Positions 1 to 8,045 of a DNA stretch of 64,000 nt are shown piece by piece. The position numbers were made by a program, and so were the translations under genes. This DNA comes from DAIPJH01 sp036770365. GTDB lineage: Bacteria > Pseudomonadota > Alphaproteobacteria > Rickettsiales > UBA998. Below the pieces are notes generated by a model. The model worked only from the letters and a program-made list of their open reading frames with translations. It was not told where the DNA came from and did not search any database. The DNA lies in assembly GCA_036770365.1 (NCBI GenBank), contig DAIPJH010000001.1, positions 186,001-250,000 of the forward strand, written 5' to 3'. Position 1 is the first letter of the stretch. Every line of letters starts with the position of its first letter.

Positions 1-483
1 CGCAAGCTATCCATGGCACTACACCCTGACCGTCAGGGTGGTAACGAGGAACAATTCAAAGAATTCGATGACTATATCAAAACCCTTCAAGATAAAGACA
101 AAGTTACAGCTTATAACGAAATGGCAGCAAAAAAACCTGACGCTATCAAAGAAATTCTCGGAAAAATGTCAGAAGCTCATTACGACGAATGGATAAAGCC
201 GCGTACACCAGAAACCAACCCTGCACGCTTACTTGAAAGTTCAACATCCAAAGGCAAAGAAACATTAGAAAAAGAAGAAAATTTCTTCACAAAATTAAGC
301 CCTACCAATAAAGCCGCTGTGATACTTGGTAGCGCAGTGGTAGTTGGCGGCACTGCCTATGTTGTCTCTAAGATAGCAGATGAAAAGAATAAAAAAGCAC
401 ATAAAACATCCACCAATTCATGGGTAGAAAACATAAGTGCCTCTACACCGACCCATGAACCTACTACACCCTACAAAAGATAA
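1..483 (+). CDS. J-domain (DnaJ-like) membrane protein, 5' end cut by window
   Basis: The frame is open from base 1, and the first codons read RKLSMALHPDRQGGNEEQF. This is the end of a J-domain: the HPD tripeptide and the following helix with EFDDYIKTLQ are visible. The Met at base 13 is therefore internal and the true start lies to the left of the window. After the J-domain remnant comes a charged linker, then one strong hydrophobic segment (AAVILGSAVVVGGTAYVV) and a short polar tail. J-domains stimulate Hsp70 ATPase; a C-terminal membrane anchor would place this at the inner membrane. The Hsp70 partner is not visible. The gene is followed 14 bases later by another small membrane protein, probably in the same operon. 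Confidence 0.75.
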   Translation, partial: RKLSMALHPDRQGGNEEQFKEFDDYIKTLQDKDKVTAYNEMAAKKPDAIKEILGKMSEAHYDEWIKPRTPETNPARLLESSTSKGKETLEKEENFFTKLSPTNKAAVILGSAVVVGGTAYVVSKIADEKNKKAHKTSTNSWVENISASTPTHEPTTPYKR

Positions 484-497
484 GAACGGAGACCACC

Positions 498-944
498 ATG
501 AAGAACCAACAACCAGCTCCACAACAACAAGGCGGATTTATCGTCGGTGGCAATGAAGGTAGTTTTGTCAGTGGGGAGAGCCTTAAACAAGTTGATGTAC
601 CTATTGAGACTTTGCTTGGTGTTGTAAATGGATCTTTTAAGGGCGCACTACTTTCAAGTGCAATTTCTGCTGTGGTTACAGCGGCGCAGTCCGACAAGAT
701 TGATGGTGAGATATGGAAAGAAATGGCAAAAGGGCTTGGCAAGCATTTACCTTATATTGCAGCAGGGACTGTTGCCGTTGGTGCGCTTGGTGGCATCATC
801 CGTCATTCACGCGCTTCCATGCACAATAAATGGAGTGACCAACATTATGCCTATCTGCAACAACAAACATCACAACATCAAAGCTTCTCAGAGCGCATTG
901 ATGCACAGCGTACTGCACCTTCTAGTGGCGAACCACAACGTTAA
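498..944 (+). CDS. small hypothetical membrane protein, Gln-rich termini
   Basis: 148 residues preceded by a good GGAG ribosome site in ACGGAGACCACC. The N-terminus is Gln/Pro-rich (NQQPAPQQQGG). The centre has two hydrophobic stretches (about residues 48-62 and 85-101) that could form a membrane hairpin, and the tail is Gln/His-rich. I do not recognise a family. It lies directly after the J-domain gene and before rimM, so it is probably cotranscribed with the former. A similar architecture (hydrophobic hairpin plus Gln-rich tail) occurs at 18845-19414, but no sequence similarity strong enough to call a family is visible. Confidence 0.6.
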   Translation: MKNQQPAPQQQGGFIVGGNEGSFVSGESLKQVDVPIETLLGVVNGSFKGALLSSAISAVVTAAQSDKIDGEIWKEMAKGLGKHLPYIAAGTVAVGALGGIIRHSRASMHNKWSDQHYAYLQQQTSQHQSFSERIDAQRTAPSSGEPQR

Positions 945-981
945 TCGTGACAGCATGATCAATTCATAGTATATAGCTAGC

Positions 982-1518
982 ATGCCTTTACCTAAACTCA
1001 TTCAAGTTGGCGTTATCTCTGGCGCACACGGCGTGCAAGGCGAAGTGAAACTCCGCAGCTTCACAGGCGATCCCTTTGCAATTTTGGATTATCAACCGCT
1101 GAGTGACAAAACAGGTGCGCGCAGCTTTACTTTCACACTGCGCGGCGAAGCCAAGGGGCAGTTGATTGTACGGCTTGATGGCGTAAAAGACCGCAACGCG
1201 GCAGAACTTCTTAGCAATACGGAACTCTATATCCCACGTGAGCGCATCCCCGAAACAGAAGATGAAGATGATTTCTTAATTGAAGATTTAATCGGCTTGG
1301 AAGTGCGTTTAGAAAACGGTAAAACTTACGGCAGTGTCAAAACCGTGATGAATTTTGGTGCAGGTGACATCATCGAAATCACCCCGCAAGCAGGTGGCAA
1401 AACTGAACTCCTCCCCTTCACCCGTGCGAGCTTCCCTACCATCAATCTTGATGAAGGATGTATTCTATTTCTTCCTCCAGAGATTACAATTGTGGAAACG
1501 GATAAAAAGGACGATTGA
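982..1518 (+). CDS. rimM: 16S rRNA processing / 30S maturation protein RimM
   Basis: 178 residues, the usual RimM length. The N-terminal barrel shows the signature VGVISGAHGVQGEVKLRSF, and the C-terminal PRC barrel has DFLIEDLIGLEV followed by LLPFTRASFPTINL. RimM binds ribosomal protein S19 and assists maturation of the 30S head. The gene is normally embedded in rpsP-rimM-trmD-rplS. Here it sits alone between a membrane protein gene and feoA, with rpsP and trmD absent from the window. No strong ribosome site precedes the ATG, and no closer alternative start fits the conserved N-terminus. Confidence 0.93.
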   Translation: MPLPKLIQVGVISGAHGVQGEVKLRSFTGDPFAILDYQPLSDKTGARSFTFTLRGEAKGQLIVRLDGVKDRNAAELLSNTELYIPRERIPETEDEDDFLIEDLIGLEVRLENGKTYGSVKTVMNFGAGDIIEITPQAGGKTELLPFTRASFPTINLDEGCILFLPPEITIVETDKKDD

Positions 1519-1540
1519 CACACCACAACACACCTGTTAT

Positions 1541-1555
1541 TGAGAATCATTATCA
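1541..1555. promoter_or_regulatory. Fur box upstream of feoA
   Basis: TGAGAATCATTATCA is a 7-1-7 inverted repeat matching the classical Fur motif TGATAATnATTATCA at all but one base. It lies 22 bases ahead of the feoA start, where a repressor would block the promoter of the ferrous-iron operon. Confidence 0.75.
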
Positions 1556-1576
1556 TTCACAACAACAGAATTTATC

Positions 1577-1822
1577 ATGACAACACTCGCCGACATTACC
1601 AAAGGTCAAAAAGCGCGTATCACGCAGCTTCGTAGCTTTGACAATCAACAGATACCATTAATTCGACGCCTCACTCATCTTGGCTTTAATACTGGCGTGG
1701 ACATCGAAATCCTGCACGAAGGCTTCCCCAAGCGTGATCCTCTTTCAGTGCGCGTGGGCAACCATACCATCGCCCTGCGTCGTAGCGAGGCGCATTTAGT
1801 TGGCGTGGAGTTCGTATCATGA
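1577..1822 (+). CDS. feoA: ferrous iron transport protein A
   Basis: 81 residues, typical of FeoA, a small SH3-like cytosolic protein that supports the FeoB transporter. Family features visible are LTHLGFNTGVDIEI and the final strand VRVGNHTIALRRSEAHLVGV. Its stop overlaps the feoB start by four bases (ATGA), so the two are translationally coupled. The Fur box at 1541-1555 indicates induction under iron limitation. The start was chosen as the only ATG that gives the full domain. Confidence 0.92.
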   Translation: MTTLADITKGQKARITQLRSFDNQQIPLIRRLTHLGFNTGVDIEILHEGFPKRDPLSVRVGNHTIALRRSEAHLVGVEFVS

Positions 1823-3654
1823 GTAATAAAAAAACCACTGTCGTGTTACTTGGCAAACCCAATTCAGGCAAATCCGCACTTTTTAATGCACTTACTGGCG
1901 CGAAGCAGAAGGTTGCGAATTATCCTGGAGTCACAGTCGAGCGCAAAGAAGGCAGCTTCACCACGCTAAACGGTAAAACGCTGCATTTGCTTGATCTACC
2001 GGGAACATACAGCTTAGATGCCCACAGCCCAGATGAGGAAGTAACGCGCAAAGTACTCCGCGGTGAAATGGAAGCAATTGGTATACCTGACGCGATTATT
2101 TGTGTTGCAGATGCGACCAACCTCACCCTCAGCCTGCCTTTGGTCATTGAAGCGCGTGCGCTCGGCATCCCAATGATTCTGGCAGTCAACATGATGGACA
2201 TCGCCACTAAACGCGGTTGCTTGCTTGATTTAGACATACTCAGTGGTGAACTTGGAATTCCAGTGGTTGCAACCGTCGCAGTGGATAAACATAGCATTAA
2301 CGCACTACGCGCCGCACTGAACGACATTCCTCCTCCACCATCCGCGCCAATTTGCAACGACGATATGCACGATATTCAACGCCGTGCGGCAATGATTGCC
2401 AAAGAAGCAACCATCACTCCCACCGCGCATGACCGCATAACGCGTAAGCTTGACGCGCTATTGCTCCATCCTGTATGGGGTATGATCAGTTTTATCGCTA
2501 TTGTCTTTTTAATCTTCCAAGCGGTATTTAGCTTCGCCGCCGTGCCGATGGATTTTATTGATGGTTCGGTGACCACCGCCGCCTCATGGGTCAATGATTC
2601 CTTCCCTGATAGCCTGCTCAAAAGTCTAATTGCTGATGGTATCATCTCAGGCGTAGGCAGCGTGATTATTTTTCTACCACAAATCATTATCTTATTCTTT
2701 TTTATCCTCTTACTCGAAGATAGTGGCTATATGGCGCGTGCAGCATTCTTGCTAGATAAAGGCATGGGGCGCGTGGGGCTGCACGGCAAAGCCTTCATCC
2801 CACTACTTTCCAGCTTCGCCTGCGCGATTCCAGGAATCATGGCAACACGCACCATTGAAAACCCACGTGACCGCCTGATTACCATCCTGATTGCGCCACT
2901 GATGACCTGCTCAGCGCGCCTGCCCGTCTATACCCTCATTATCTCCGCCTTCATTCCCAGCCGCACAGTATGGGGCATGTTCAATCTGCAAGGCGTCGTA
3001 ATGTTCGCACTTTACCTCAGCGGCATCCTCAGTGCGATGATCGTCGCTTTCGCTCTCAAACGCTTGATGAAGGGTGAACGCGCACCGCTTCTGTTAGAAA
3101 TGCCCGATTATCGAAAGCCCAATCTTCGCAATCTTGGTCTTGGACTGTTAGAGCGCGTCAGAATCTTCCTCAAACGCGCAGGGACAATCATTCTTGCACT
3201 GATGATTATCGTCTGGTTCTTATCCACCTTTCCCCATGCCCCCACAGGCGCGACCCAGCCAGCTATTCTCTACAGTTTCGCTGGGATGCTCGGCACATTC
3301 CTCGCCCCATTTTTTGCCCCGCTTGGCTTTAACTGGCAGATTGTCATTGCGCTGATTCCTGCGATGGCTGCACGAGAGATTGCGGTTGCCGCACTCGGCA
3401 TGGTCTATGCCCTATCCAACGTTGACCCTGACAACGCGGACTCGCTGGTGCAGCTTCTTTCTTCGCAGTGGTCACTCGCCACCGCGCTGTCTTTCCTCAC
3501 ATGGTTCATCTTTGCGCCACAGTGCCTTGCTACGCTTGGTGTTGTACGCCGCGAAACCAACTCCCGCCTGTGGGCATGGGTCACGTTCGGCTACCTGATG
3601 GGACTCGCTTACCTCATGTCCTTCATCGTCTACCACATTGCATTAGGATGGTAA
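1819..3654 (+). CDS. feoB: ferrous iron transporter FeoB
   Basis: 611 residues, a short-form FeoB (Escherichia coli type is about 770). The N-terminal G domain has the P-loop GKPNSGKSALFNALTG, the DLPGTYSL switch and NMMD in place of NKxD. The membrane part follows a small linker domain and carries two Gate-type repeats, for example around SGYMARAAFLLD and PAMAAREIAVAALG. It imports Fe2+ across the inner membrane with GTP hydrolysis. It overlaps feoA by four bases and is followed at once by the Cys-rich FeoB-associated gene. Confidence 0.95.
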   Translation: MSNKKTTVVLLGKPNSGKSALFNALTGAKQKVANYPGVTVERKEGSFTTLNGKTLHLLDLPGTYSLDAHSPDEEVTRKVLRGEMEAIGIPDAIICVADATNLTLSLPLVIEARALGIPMILAVNMMDIATKRGCLLDLDILSGELGIPVVATVAVDKHSINALRAALNDIPPPPSAPICNDDMHDIQRRAAMIAKEATITPTAHDRITRKLDALLLHPVWGMISFIAIVFLIFQAVFSFAAVPMDFIDGSVTTAASWVNDSFPDSLLKSLIADGIISGVGSVIIFLPQIIILFFFILLLEDSGYMARAAFLLDKGMGRVGLHGKAFIPLLSSFACAIPGIMATRTIENPRDRLITILIAPLMTCSARLPVYTLIISAFIPSRTVWGMFNLQGVVMFALYLSGILSAMIVAFALKRLMKGERAPLLLEMPDYRKPNLRNLGLGLLERVRIFLKRAGTIILALMIIVWFLSTFPHAPTGATQPAILYSFAGMLGTFLAPFFAPLGFNWQIVIALIPAMAAREIAVAALGMVYALSNVDPDNADSLVQLLSSQWSLATALSFLTWFIFAPQCLATLGVVRRETNSRLWAWVTFGYLMGLAYLMSFIVYHIALGW

Positions 3655-3656
3655 TT

Positions 3657-3845
3657 ATGGAAACACTGACCACCACATCCCCCTCAGATATCGCCGTCAT
3701 CATGATGGTCGCCGTCGCCTTTGGCTATATGCTACGCAGCTTCTACCCTACCCGTAACGCCAAGCCAACCAGCGGATGCGGCACTAGCGACAATTGCAGC
3801 ACCTGCGGCGCATGTGCAAGAATTTCTGAAGCATTGAAGGTGTAA
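3657..3845 (+). CDS. FeoB-associated Cys-rich membrane protein
   Basis: 62 residues: one N-terminal membrane helix (IAVIMMVAVAFGYML) and a short Cys-rich tail, CGTSDNCSTCGACARI, with four Cys. This layout matches the small FeoB-associated Cys-rich family (Pfam PF12669), which often occupies the feoC position. The gene starts three bases after feoB. An ATG nine bases further upstream (3648) overlaps the feoB stop and is an alternative start. It likely acts at the membrane with FeoB, possibly handling iron, but the mechanism is not established. Confidence 0.7.
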   Translation: METLTTTSPSDIAVIMMVAVAFGYMLRSFYPTRNAKPTSGCGTSDNCSTCGACARISEALKV

Positions 3846-3928
3846 ACAAAACAGGATTGGCTTCGCCGTATTACGCCGCGCTGCGCTCGCAATCATGACC
3901 TAACGGTCGCAGCTTGACACCCTCAATT

Positions 3929-3943
3929 TGTTATATTATAACA
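3929..3943. promoter_or_regulatory. Zur box upstream of the znuA-like gene
   Basis: TGTTATATTATAACA is a perfect 7-1-7 palindrome and equals the core of the proteobacterial Zur operator (GTTATAnTATAAC). It lies 26 bases upstream of the ATG at 3970, so zinc-replete repression of the whole downstream operon is expected. Confidence 0.8.
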
Positions 3944-3968
3944 TAACCTCTTCACACAGAGAGGTTAT
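3943..3968 (+). promoter_or_regulatory. leader hairpin sequestering the ribosome site
   Basis: ATAACCTCT and AGAGGTTAT are perfect 9-base inverted arms around an 8-base loop. The right arm contains the Shine-Dalgarno GAGAGG of the gene starting at 3970. The structure could lower translation, or could be a second DNA-binding palindrome next to the Zur box. Confidence 0.45.
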
Positions 3969-3969
3969 C

Positions 3970-4878
3970 ATGCTACGTTTATTTACTCTCCTTGCTAGTT
4001 TATTATTGATAGGTTCACAAGCTACCGCCGCACAGATTCCTGCGGAAGATGTCGTGGTTAGTATTAAACCAATCCACTCGCTGGTTGCCTCCATTATGGA
4101 CGGAGTTGGTGCGCCGAGTTTGCTGGTTTCTGGTAAACAATCACCGCATGATTTTCAATTGAAGCCATCACAAATTGCTGCGCTGCATCATACAAAAATT
4201 GTGTTTTATTTAGGTGACAGCTATGAGAGTTTCTTGGTTAATGCGCTGGCGACTTTGCCAAATGATACGCAGCGCATTGCGCTCCTCCATACCCCGAATC
4301 TCGCGTTGCTACCTCTTCGCAAAGGCGGTGCATGGGAGGTGGATGAACATAACATCACGACAATGATGGACGCGCATGTGTGGCTCAATCCTGAAAATGC
4401 GGTTATCCTTGCCAAAGCAATCAACGTGCAGCTTGACGCGGCGTACCCTGAGCATAAAGCAAAACTCGATGCGAATACGCTTGCGCTCACCACAAAACTA
4501 AATGCGCTTGATAGTGAACTCAAGACGACACTTAGCGGCTTAGAGAATAAGCCTTACATTGTATTCCATGATGCTTACCAATATTTTGAGAAACATTACC
4601 ATCTGCGCGGCGTGGGGTCGATTACCTTTGAGCCAGAGGAATCACCGACCGCATCACGCTTGCGTCAAGTGCATGATAGGATTGTTGAAACCAAAGCGGC
4701 ATGTGTGTTCAAAGAACCGTTTTTCTCGGATAAACTCATCACAACCATCACGCAGGGGCTACAGGTGCGCACCGCAGAGCTTGACCCTGAAGGCACGAAT
4801 CTTGATGCGGGAAGCGCATTATATTTCACACTAATGCGTCAGATTGTGGCAAACTTATCTTCTTGCCTAAAAGGATAA
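3970..4878 (+). CDS. ZnuA-like zinc-binding periplasmic protein
   Basis: 302 residues from the ATG at 3970, which has GAGAGG six bases upstream; 14 extra codons upstream are in frame but would run through the operator. A signal peptide (LFTLLASLLLIGSQATAA) is clear. Cluster A-I family His ligands are visible: H36 in KPIHSLVA, H60 in SPHDFQL, H136 in DAHVWLNP and His in VFHDAYQYF. The long His-rich loop of E. coli ZnuA is absent. It probably captures Zn2+ in the periplasm. No znuB/znuC follows; the next genes are an ABC ATPase and an FtsX-like permease of a different type. Confidence 0.85.
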   Translation: MLRLFTLLASLLLIGSQATAAQIPAEDVVVSIKPIHSLVASIMDGVGAPSLLVSGKQSPHDFQLKPSQIAALHHTKIVFYLGDSYESFLVNALATLPNDTQRIALLHTPNLALLPLRKGGAWEVDEHNITTMMDAHVWLNPENAVILAKAINVQLDAAYPEHKAKLDANTLALTTKLNALDSELKTTLSGLENKPYIVFHDAYQYFEKHYHLRGVGSITFEPEESPTASRLRQVHDRIVETKAACVFKEPFFSDKLITTITQGLQVRTAELDPEGTNLDAGSALYFTLMRQIVANLSSCLKG

Positions 4879-4882
4879 TTTT

Positions 4883-5521
4883 ATGCTTATTTGCCAAAAT
4901 ATTACCCATAAATACGGCGAGCGAATCTTATTCGACAAACTCAATTTCACGTTAGATAAAGGCAAACATTTGCTCATCACGGGCGCATCGGGCAGCGGCA
5001 AGACCACGTTACTTGCACTGCTGACGGGAATGATGAAACCGCAAAGTGGTGTGATTGCGTATAATGAGACCAATATTGCTACGCTAAAAGACAGCGCGCT
5101 GGACAGATTTCGTGGACAGCATATCGGGGTTGTCTTTCAGGATTTTCATTTAATTCCTGTGCTGAGTGTCTGGCAGAATGTCGCCCTTGCGCTGAGTTTA
5201 GTAAAAAAGCCAGTAGATGATGCACGGATTATGGATGTGCTTGCGCGCCTCAAACTCGCGGAGAAAGCCAAAGATAAAGTACAAAATTTAAGCTTGGGCG
5301 AGAAGCAACGCACTGCACTTGCGCGTGCAGTGGTGGGGCGGCCTGCGTGGATTTTTTGTGATGAACCGACATCTGCACTCGATGATGCCAACACCCACGC
5401 CATGCTGACACTGCTGCAAACAGAGGCAAGCGCGATTGGTGCAAGCCTAATTACAGTGACGCATGACGCACGCGTCAAAACCGGTTTTTCTCATCATCAG
5501 TCTATCACGCTGGGAGCATAA
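4883..5521 (+). CDS. ABC transporter ATP-binding protein (LolD/MacB type)
   Basis: 212 residues with Walker A GASGSGKTTLLALLTG, Q-loop VVFQDFHLI, signature LSLGEKQRTALARA and Walker B WIFCDEPTSALD. Composition and size match the LolD/FtsE/MacB group, which pairs with FtsX-type permeases rather than with ZnuB-type channels. It starts four bases after the binding-protein gene with AAAGGA as ribosome site, and three bases separate it from the permease gene. Role inferred from the operon: energising a zinc-related process at the inner membrane. Confidence 0.9.
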   Translation: MLICQNITHKYGERILFDKLNFTLDKGKHLLITGASGSGKTTLLALLTGMMKPQSGVIAYNETNIATLKDSALDRFRGQHIGVVFQDFHLIPVLSVWQNVALALSLVKKPVDDARIMDVLARLKLAEKAKDKVQNLSLGEKQRTALARAVVGRPAWIFCDEPTSALDDANTHAMLTLLQTEASAIGASLITVTHDARVKTGFSHHQSITLGA

Positions 5522-5524
5522 ACT

Positions 5525-6721
5525 ATGAACACTTATCATATTGCCCTTGCGTATTTACGTGCAAACTTGGCGACATCACTGCTACATATCACCTTGATGA
5601 TGCTCGGCATGGCAATGATGTGCGCGCTCTTATTGTTTGGTAATCAGGTGCAAGGTCGGCTGTTTAATGATGCCAAAGGCATTGATGTGGTGATTGGCGC
5701 GAAGGGCAGCCCGTTACAGCTTATTCTTTCTTCGGTGCAGCACATGGACATCCCAACAGGCAATATTCCCTTCTCCTCGCTCGAGAAAATACAACGTAAT
5801 CATGCGATACGCGAAGCGATACCATTAGCACTTGGTGATAACGTCAAAGGCTTTCGTATTGTAGGTACTGAGCCAGCTTATTTTAACCTATTCCATGCTG
5901 AATTGGCTGCTGGAACACATTGGAATGCACCGATGGAAGCCGTTGCAGGTGCGCGTGCCGCCAAAGAAGCAGGGCTAGAGCTTGATAAAAACTTTGTTGG
6001 TAGTCATGGCTTGATTCCGAGTAATGACTTGCATACTGACCATCCCTATAAACTGGTTGGAGTTTTGAAGCCGACAGGGACGGTGATTGACCGCTTAGTG
6101 CTGACCCCACTCGCCAGCGTATGGGCGATTCATGAAGACCATGACGAGGATGAAAAACATGAAGAAACTTATGGTTTCCATGACATCACCGCGATTGTCG
6201 CCAGCTACAGTAACCGCGCTGCCGCCCTTTCCTTCCCACGCACCATCAACCGCGACACCAATTTACAAGCCGCAAGCCCTTCGTTTGAGATCGCTAAACT
6301 TATGGAACTCGTCGGCATGGGAACGGACACCGTGATGATAGGTGGTGGTTTTCTTGTAGGCGTTTCACTCCTGAGTGTTTTCATTGGACTCCTCACCGCG
6401 ATTCGTGCGCGCTGTCATGATTTATCTATCCTGCGTGTACTAGGTGCAAGCCGTAGCAGACTGCTACAACTGGTTATCACAGAAGGGATGCTGGTCGCAC
6501 TGATTGGCAGTACACTTGGTCTAATGCTTGGACATGGTTTACTAGAATGGATAGGCACGCACACCGCCAAGGGCCTGAATATGGGCTTACATGGCTTTAT
6601 TTTTTTACCTGAAGTGTTTATAGTGTGGGTGATCGTGCTGGTGCTATCTTTTTTTGCATGTTTGATACCTGCATGGGAAGCCTACCGCACACCACTCTAT
6701 AGCGCACTGCGAAACACATGA
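5525..6721 (+). CDS. FtsX-like ABC permease with His/acid-rich loop
   Basis: 398 residues with one N-terminal membrane segment (about 19-40), a long periplasmic domain and three C-terminal membrane segments (about 274-297, 318-345, 364-390). This is the FtsX/MacB/LolE topology. Residues 203-219 form a loop of His, Asp and Glu (H203, H206, H212, H219) that looks metal-binding and fits the Zur control. FtsX-type proteins are usually mechanotransmitters or lipoprotein/peptide extruders, so transport of zinc itself is not assured. The stop overlaps the next gene by four bases (ATGA). Confidence 0.85.
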   Translation: MNTYHIALAYLRANLATSLLHITLMMLGMAMMCALLLFGNQVQGRLFNDAKGIDVVIGAKGSPLQLILSSVQHMDIPTGNIPFSSLEKIQRNHAIREAIPLALGDNVKGFRIVGTEPAYFNLFHAELAAGTHWNAPMEAVAGARAAKEAGLELDKNFVGSHGLIPSNDLHTDHPYKLVGVLKPTGTVIDRLVLTPLASVWAIHEDHDEDEKHEETYGFHDITAIVASYSNRAAALSFPRTINRDTNLQAASPSFEIAKLMELVGMGTDTVMIGGGFLVGVSLLSVFIGLLTAIRARCHDLSILRVLGASRSRLLQLVITEGMLVALIGSTLGLMLGHGLLEWIGTHTAKGLNMGLHGFIFLPEVFIVWVIVLVLSFFACLIPAWEAYRTPLYSALRNT

Positions 6722-7206
6722 CCCCATTACGCTTCATCCTGACCTATATCGTCTTGCCCATCGCGGGGCTAGGGTTAGGGTTGGGTATTGGCTACACAGT
6801 ACAGCATCCTGATATCTTTTTAACGCATCATCTTCGCGCAGAAGACGCGCTAGATTGGGCATTACTGGATGAAGGTTATAAAGCTATGCTCAAACCCAAT
6901 GACTTTCTCTCAAAAGATGGACTTGCCAAAATTCACGCATTAAATGGCAAGCGCGTTGCCGTTTTAGGCTATATGTTTCCACAAGATACGGGCAATACCC
7001 ATACACGCTTTCTTATCAGCTCAAAAACCCATAGCTGTCCGTTTTGTATGCCTAATAATGCTGGAAATCTGGTCGATGTTACCACAGATAAAGGTGTAGA
7101 ATATCAAAGCGAACCCATCTTGGTTGAGGGTATTTTTCATATCCATGATGCAAAAGAAGATGGTTTGGTGTATGCGGTTGAGGGTGCTAGTGTCATTTCT
7201 CAATAA
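6718..7206 (+). CDS. membrane-anchored DUF3299-type protein
   Basis: 162 residues with one N-terminal membrane helix (FILTYIVLPIAGLGLGLGIG) and a periplasmic domain. The domain has LNGKRVAVLGYMFPQ and the Cys-rich motif SCPFCMPNN, then PILVEGIFHI. These resemble DUF3299 proteins, a family of unknown function often next to zinc or ABC genes. Translationally coupled to the permease by an ATGA overlap. It appears paralogous to the next gene: both have the GYMFP strand and a SCP-centred motif, here CxxC and there CPYHYH. Confidence 0.75.
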   Translation: MTPLRFILTYIVLPIAGLGLGLGIGYTVQHPDIFLTHHLRAEDALDWALLDEGYKAMLKPNDFLSKDGLAKIHALNGKRVAVLGYMFPQDTGNTHTRFLISSKTHSCPFCMPNNAGNLVDVTTDKGVEYQSEPILVEGIFHIHDAKEDGLVYAVEGASVISQ

Positions 7207-7217
7207 TGTAAATTTTT

Positions 7218-7745
7218 ATGTTCTATCTTCGCCGCATACCACTTGTAACCATCACCCTACTCACACTCAGCGTAGGCAATGCCTCTGCCATCAATTTTGA
7301 TAGCATGAGCGAAGCAGAGCAACAAAAACTCATGGGTGGGTGGAAGCCGATTGAAGCGAAAAATGGTGCGATTTCGTGGAAGATCTTTGGCAAAACCAAA
7401 TCGATTGAGCATAAACACACCTATCCTGACGGCAGCTACGCCTTTACTGTTACCCCTGATTTTGATGCATCATTAACAACCTTCAAAGACAAAAAAATAA
7501 AGTTGATGGGTTATATGTTTCCGCTTGATGCCAGCGACAAACAAAAAGATTTCCTGTTTGGCCCATTCCCCGTAAGCTGCCCGTATCACTATCACACACC
7601 GCCTGAAATGGTGGTCGAAGTGCTAAGCCCAGAACCTATTACCTTCAGCTATGACCCCATCACCGTTGAAGGCACACTCTCGCTGGATTTCAATGAAGAA
7701 CAGGGTGTATTCTATTATTTAAAAGATGCAAAACTAGTAAAGTAA
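7218..7745 (+). CDS. exported DUF3299-type protein
   Basis: 175 residues with a cleavable signal peptide ending near GNASA. The mature part has KKIKLMGYMFPLD, then SCPYHYHTPPEMVVEV and ITVEGTLSL, matching the DUF3299 pattern seen in the preceding gene. Cys and His in CPYHYH could bind a metal. It is the last gene of the Zur-type operon, eleven bases after its paralogue, and is followed by a gene on the other strand. Function unknown; a periplasmic zinc-linked role is inferred from context only. Confidence 0.78.
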   Translation: MFYLRRIPLVTITLLTLSVGNASAINFDSMSEAEQQKLMGGWKPIEAKNGAISWKIFGKTKSIEHKHTYPDGSYAFTVTPDFDASLTTFKDKKIKLMGYMFPLDASDKQKDFLFGPFPVSCPYHYHTPPEMVVEVLSPEPITFSYDPITVEGTLSLDFNEEQGVFYYLKDAKLVK

Positions 7746-7754
7746 TCTCTTGGT

Positions 7755-8036
7755 CTACGAATGTTTCAACTCATAGATAGCCAGACTAGTGCGCATAATC
7801 GCATCCATACGCAAACTGAAGCTCTCATCATCAAGATCAAAGCTTTTCATCCACACAACAACCACTAACGCTAACATAGTATCACGCGTCAATTCGTTAT
7901 CCTTAAATGTTGAAATCGCAGCAGCAATCTGCGCTGCCTCATCTTCATATTCATCTTCAGGCGCACCAAGCTCTATCAGACCTTCAATATCCGCTTGTAT
8001 GAGTATCGAGTTTATTTCAGTTACGGATATGTGCAT
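7755..8036 (-). CDS. hypothetical protein, DUF1871-like
   Basis: 93 residues, acidic and probably helical, with LIELGAPEDEYEDEAAQIAAAI near the N-terminus. The pattern GAPEDEY...EA..IA resembles small DUF1871-like or immunity-like proteins, but the match is from memory and weak. It follows ntrY by nine bases on the same strand, so it may be the last gene of the ntrC-ntrY operon. No catalytic motif is visible. Confidence 0.5.
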   Translation of the reverse strand: MHISVTEINSILIQADIEGLIELGAPEDEYEDEAAQIAAAISTFKDNELTRDTMLALVVVVWMKSFDLDDESFSLRMDAIMRTSLAIYELKHS

Positions 8037-8045
8037 AAATCTTCA

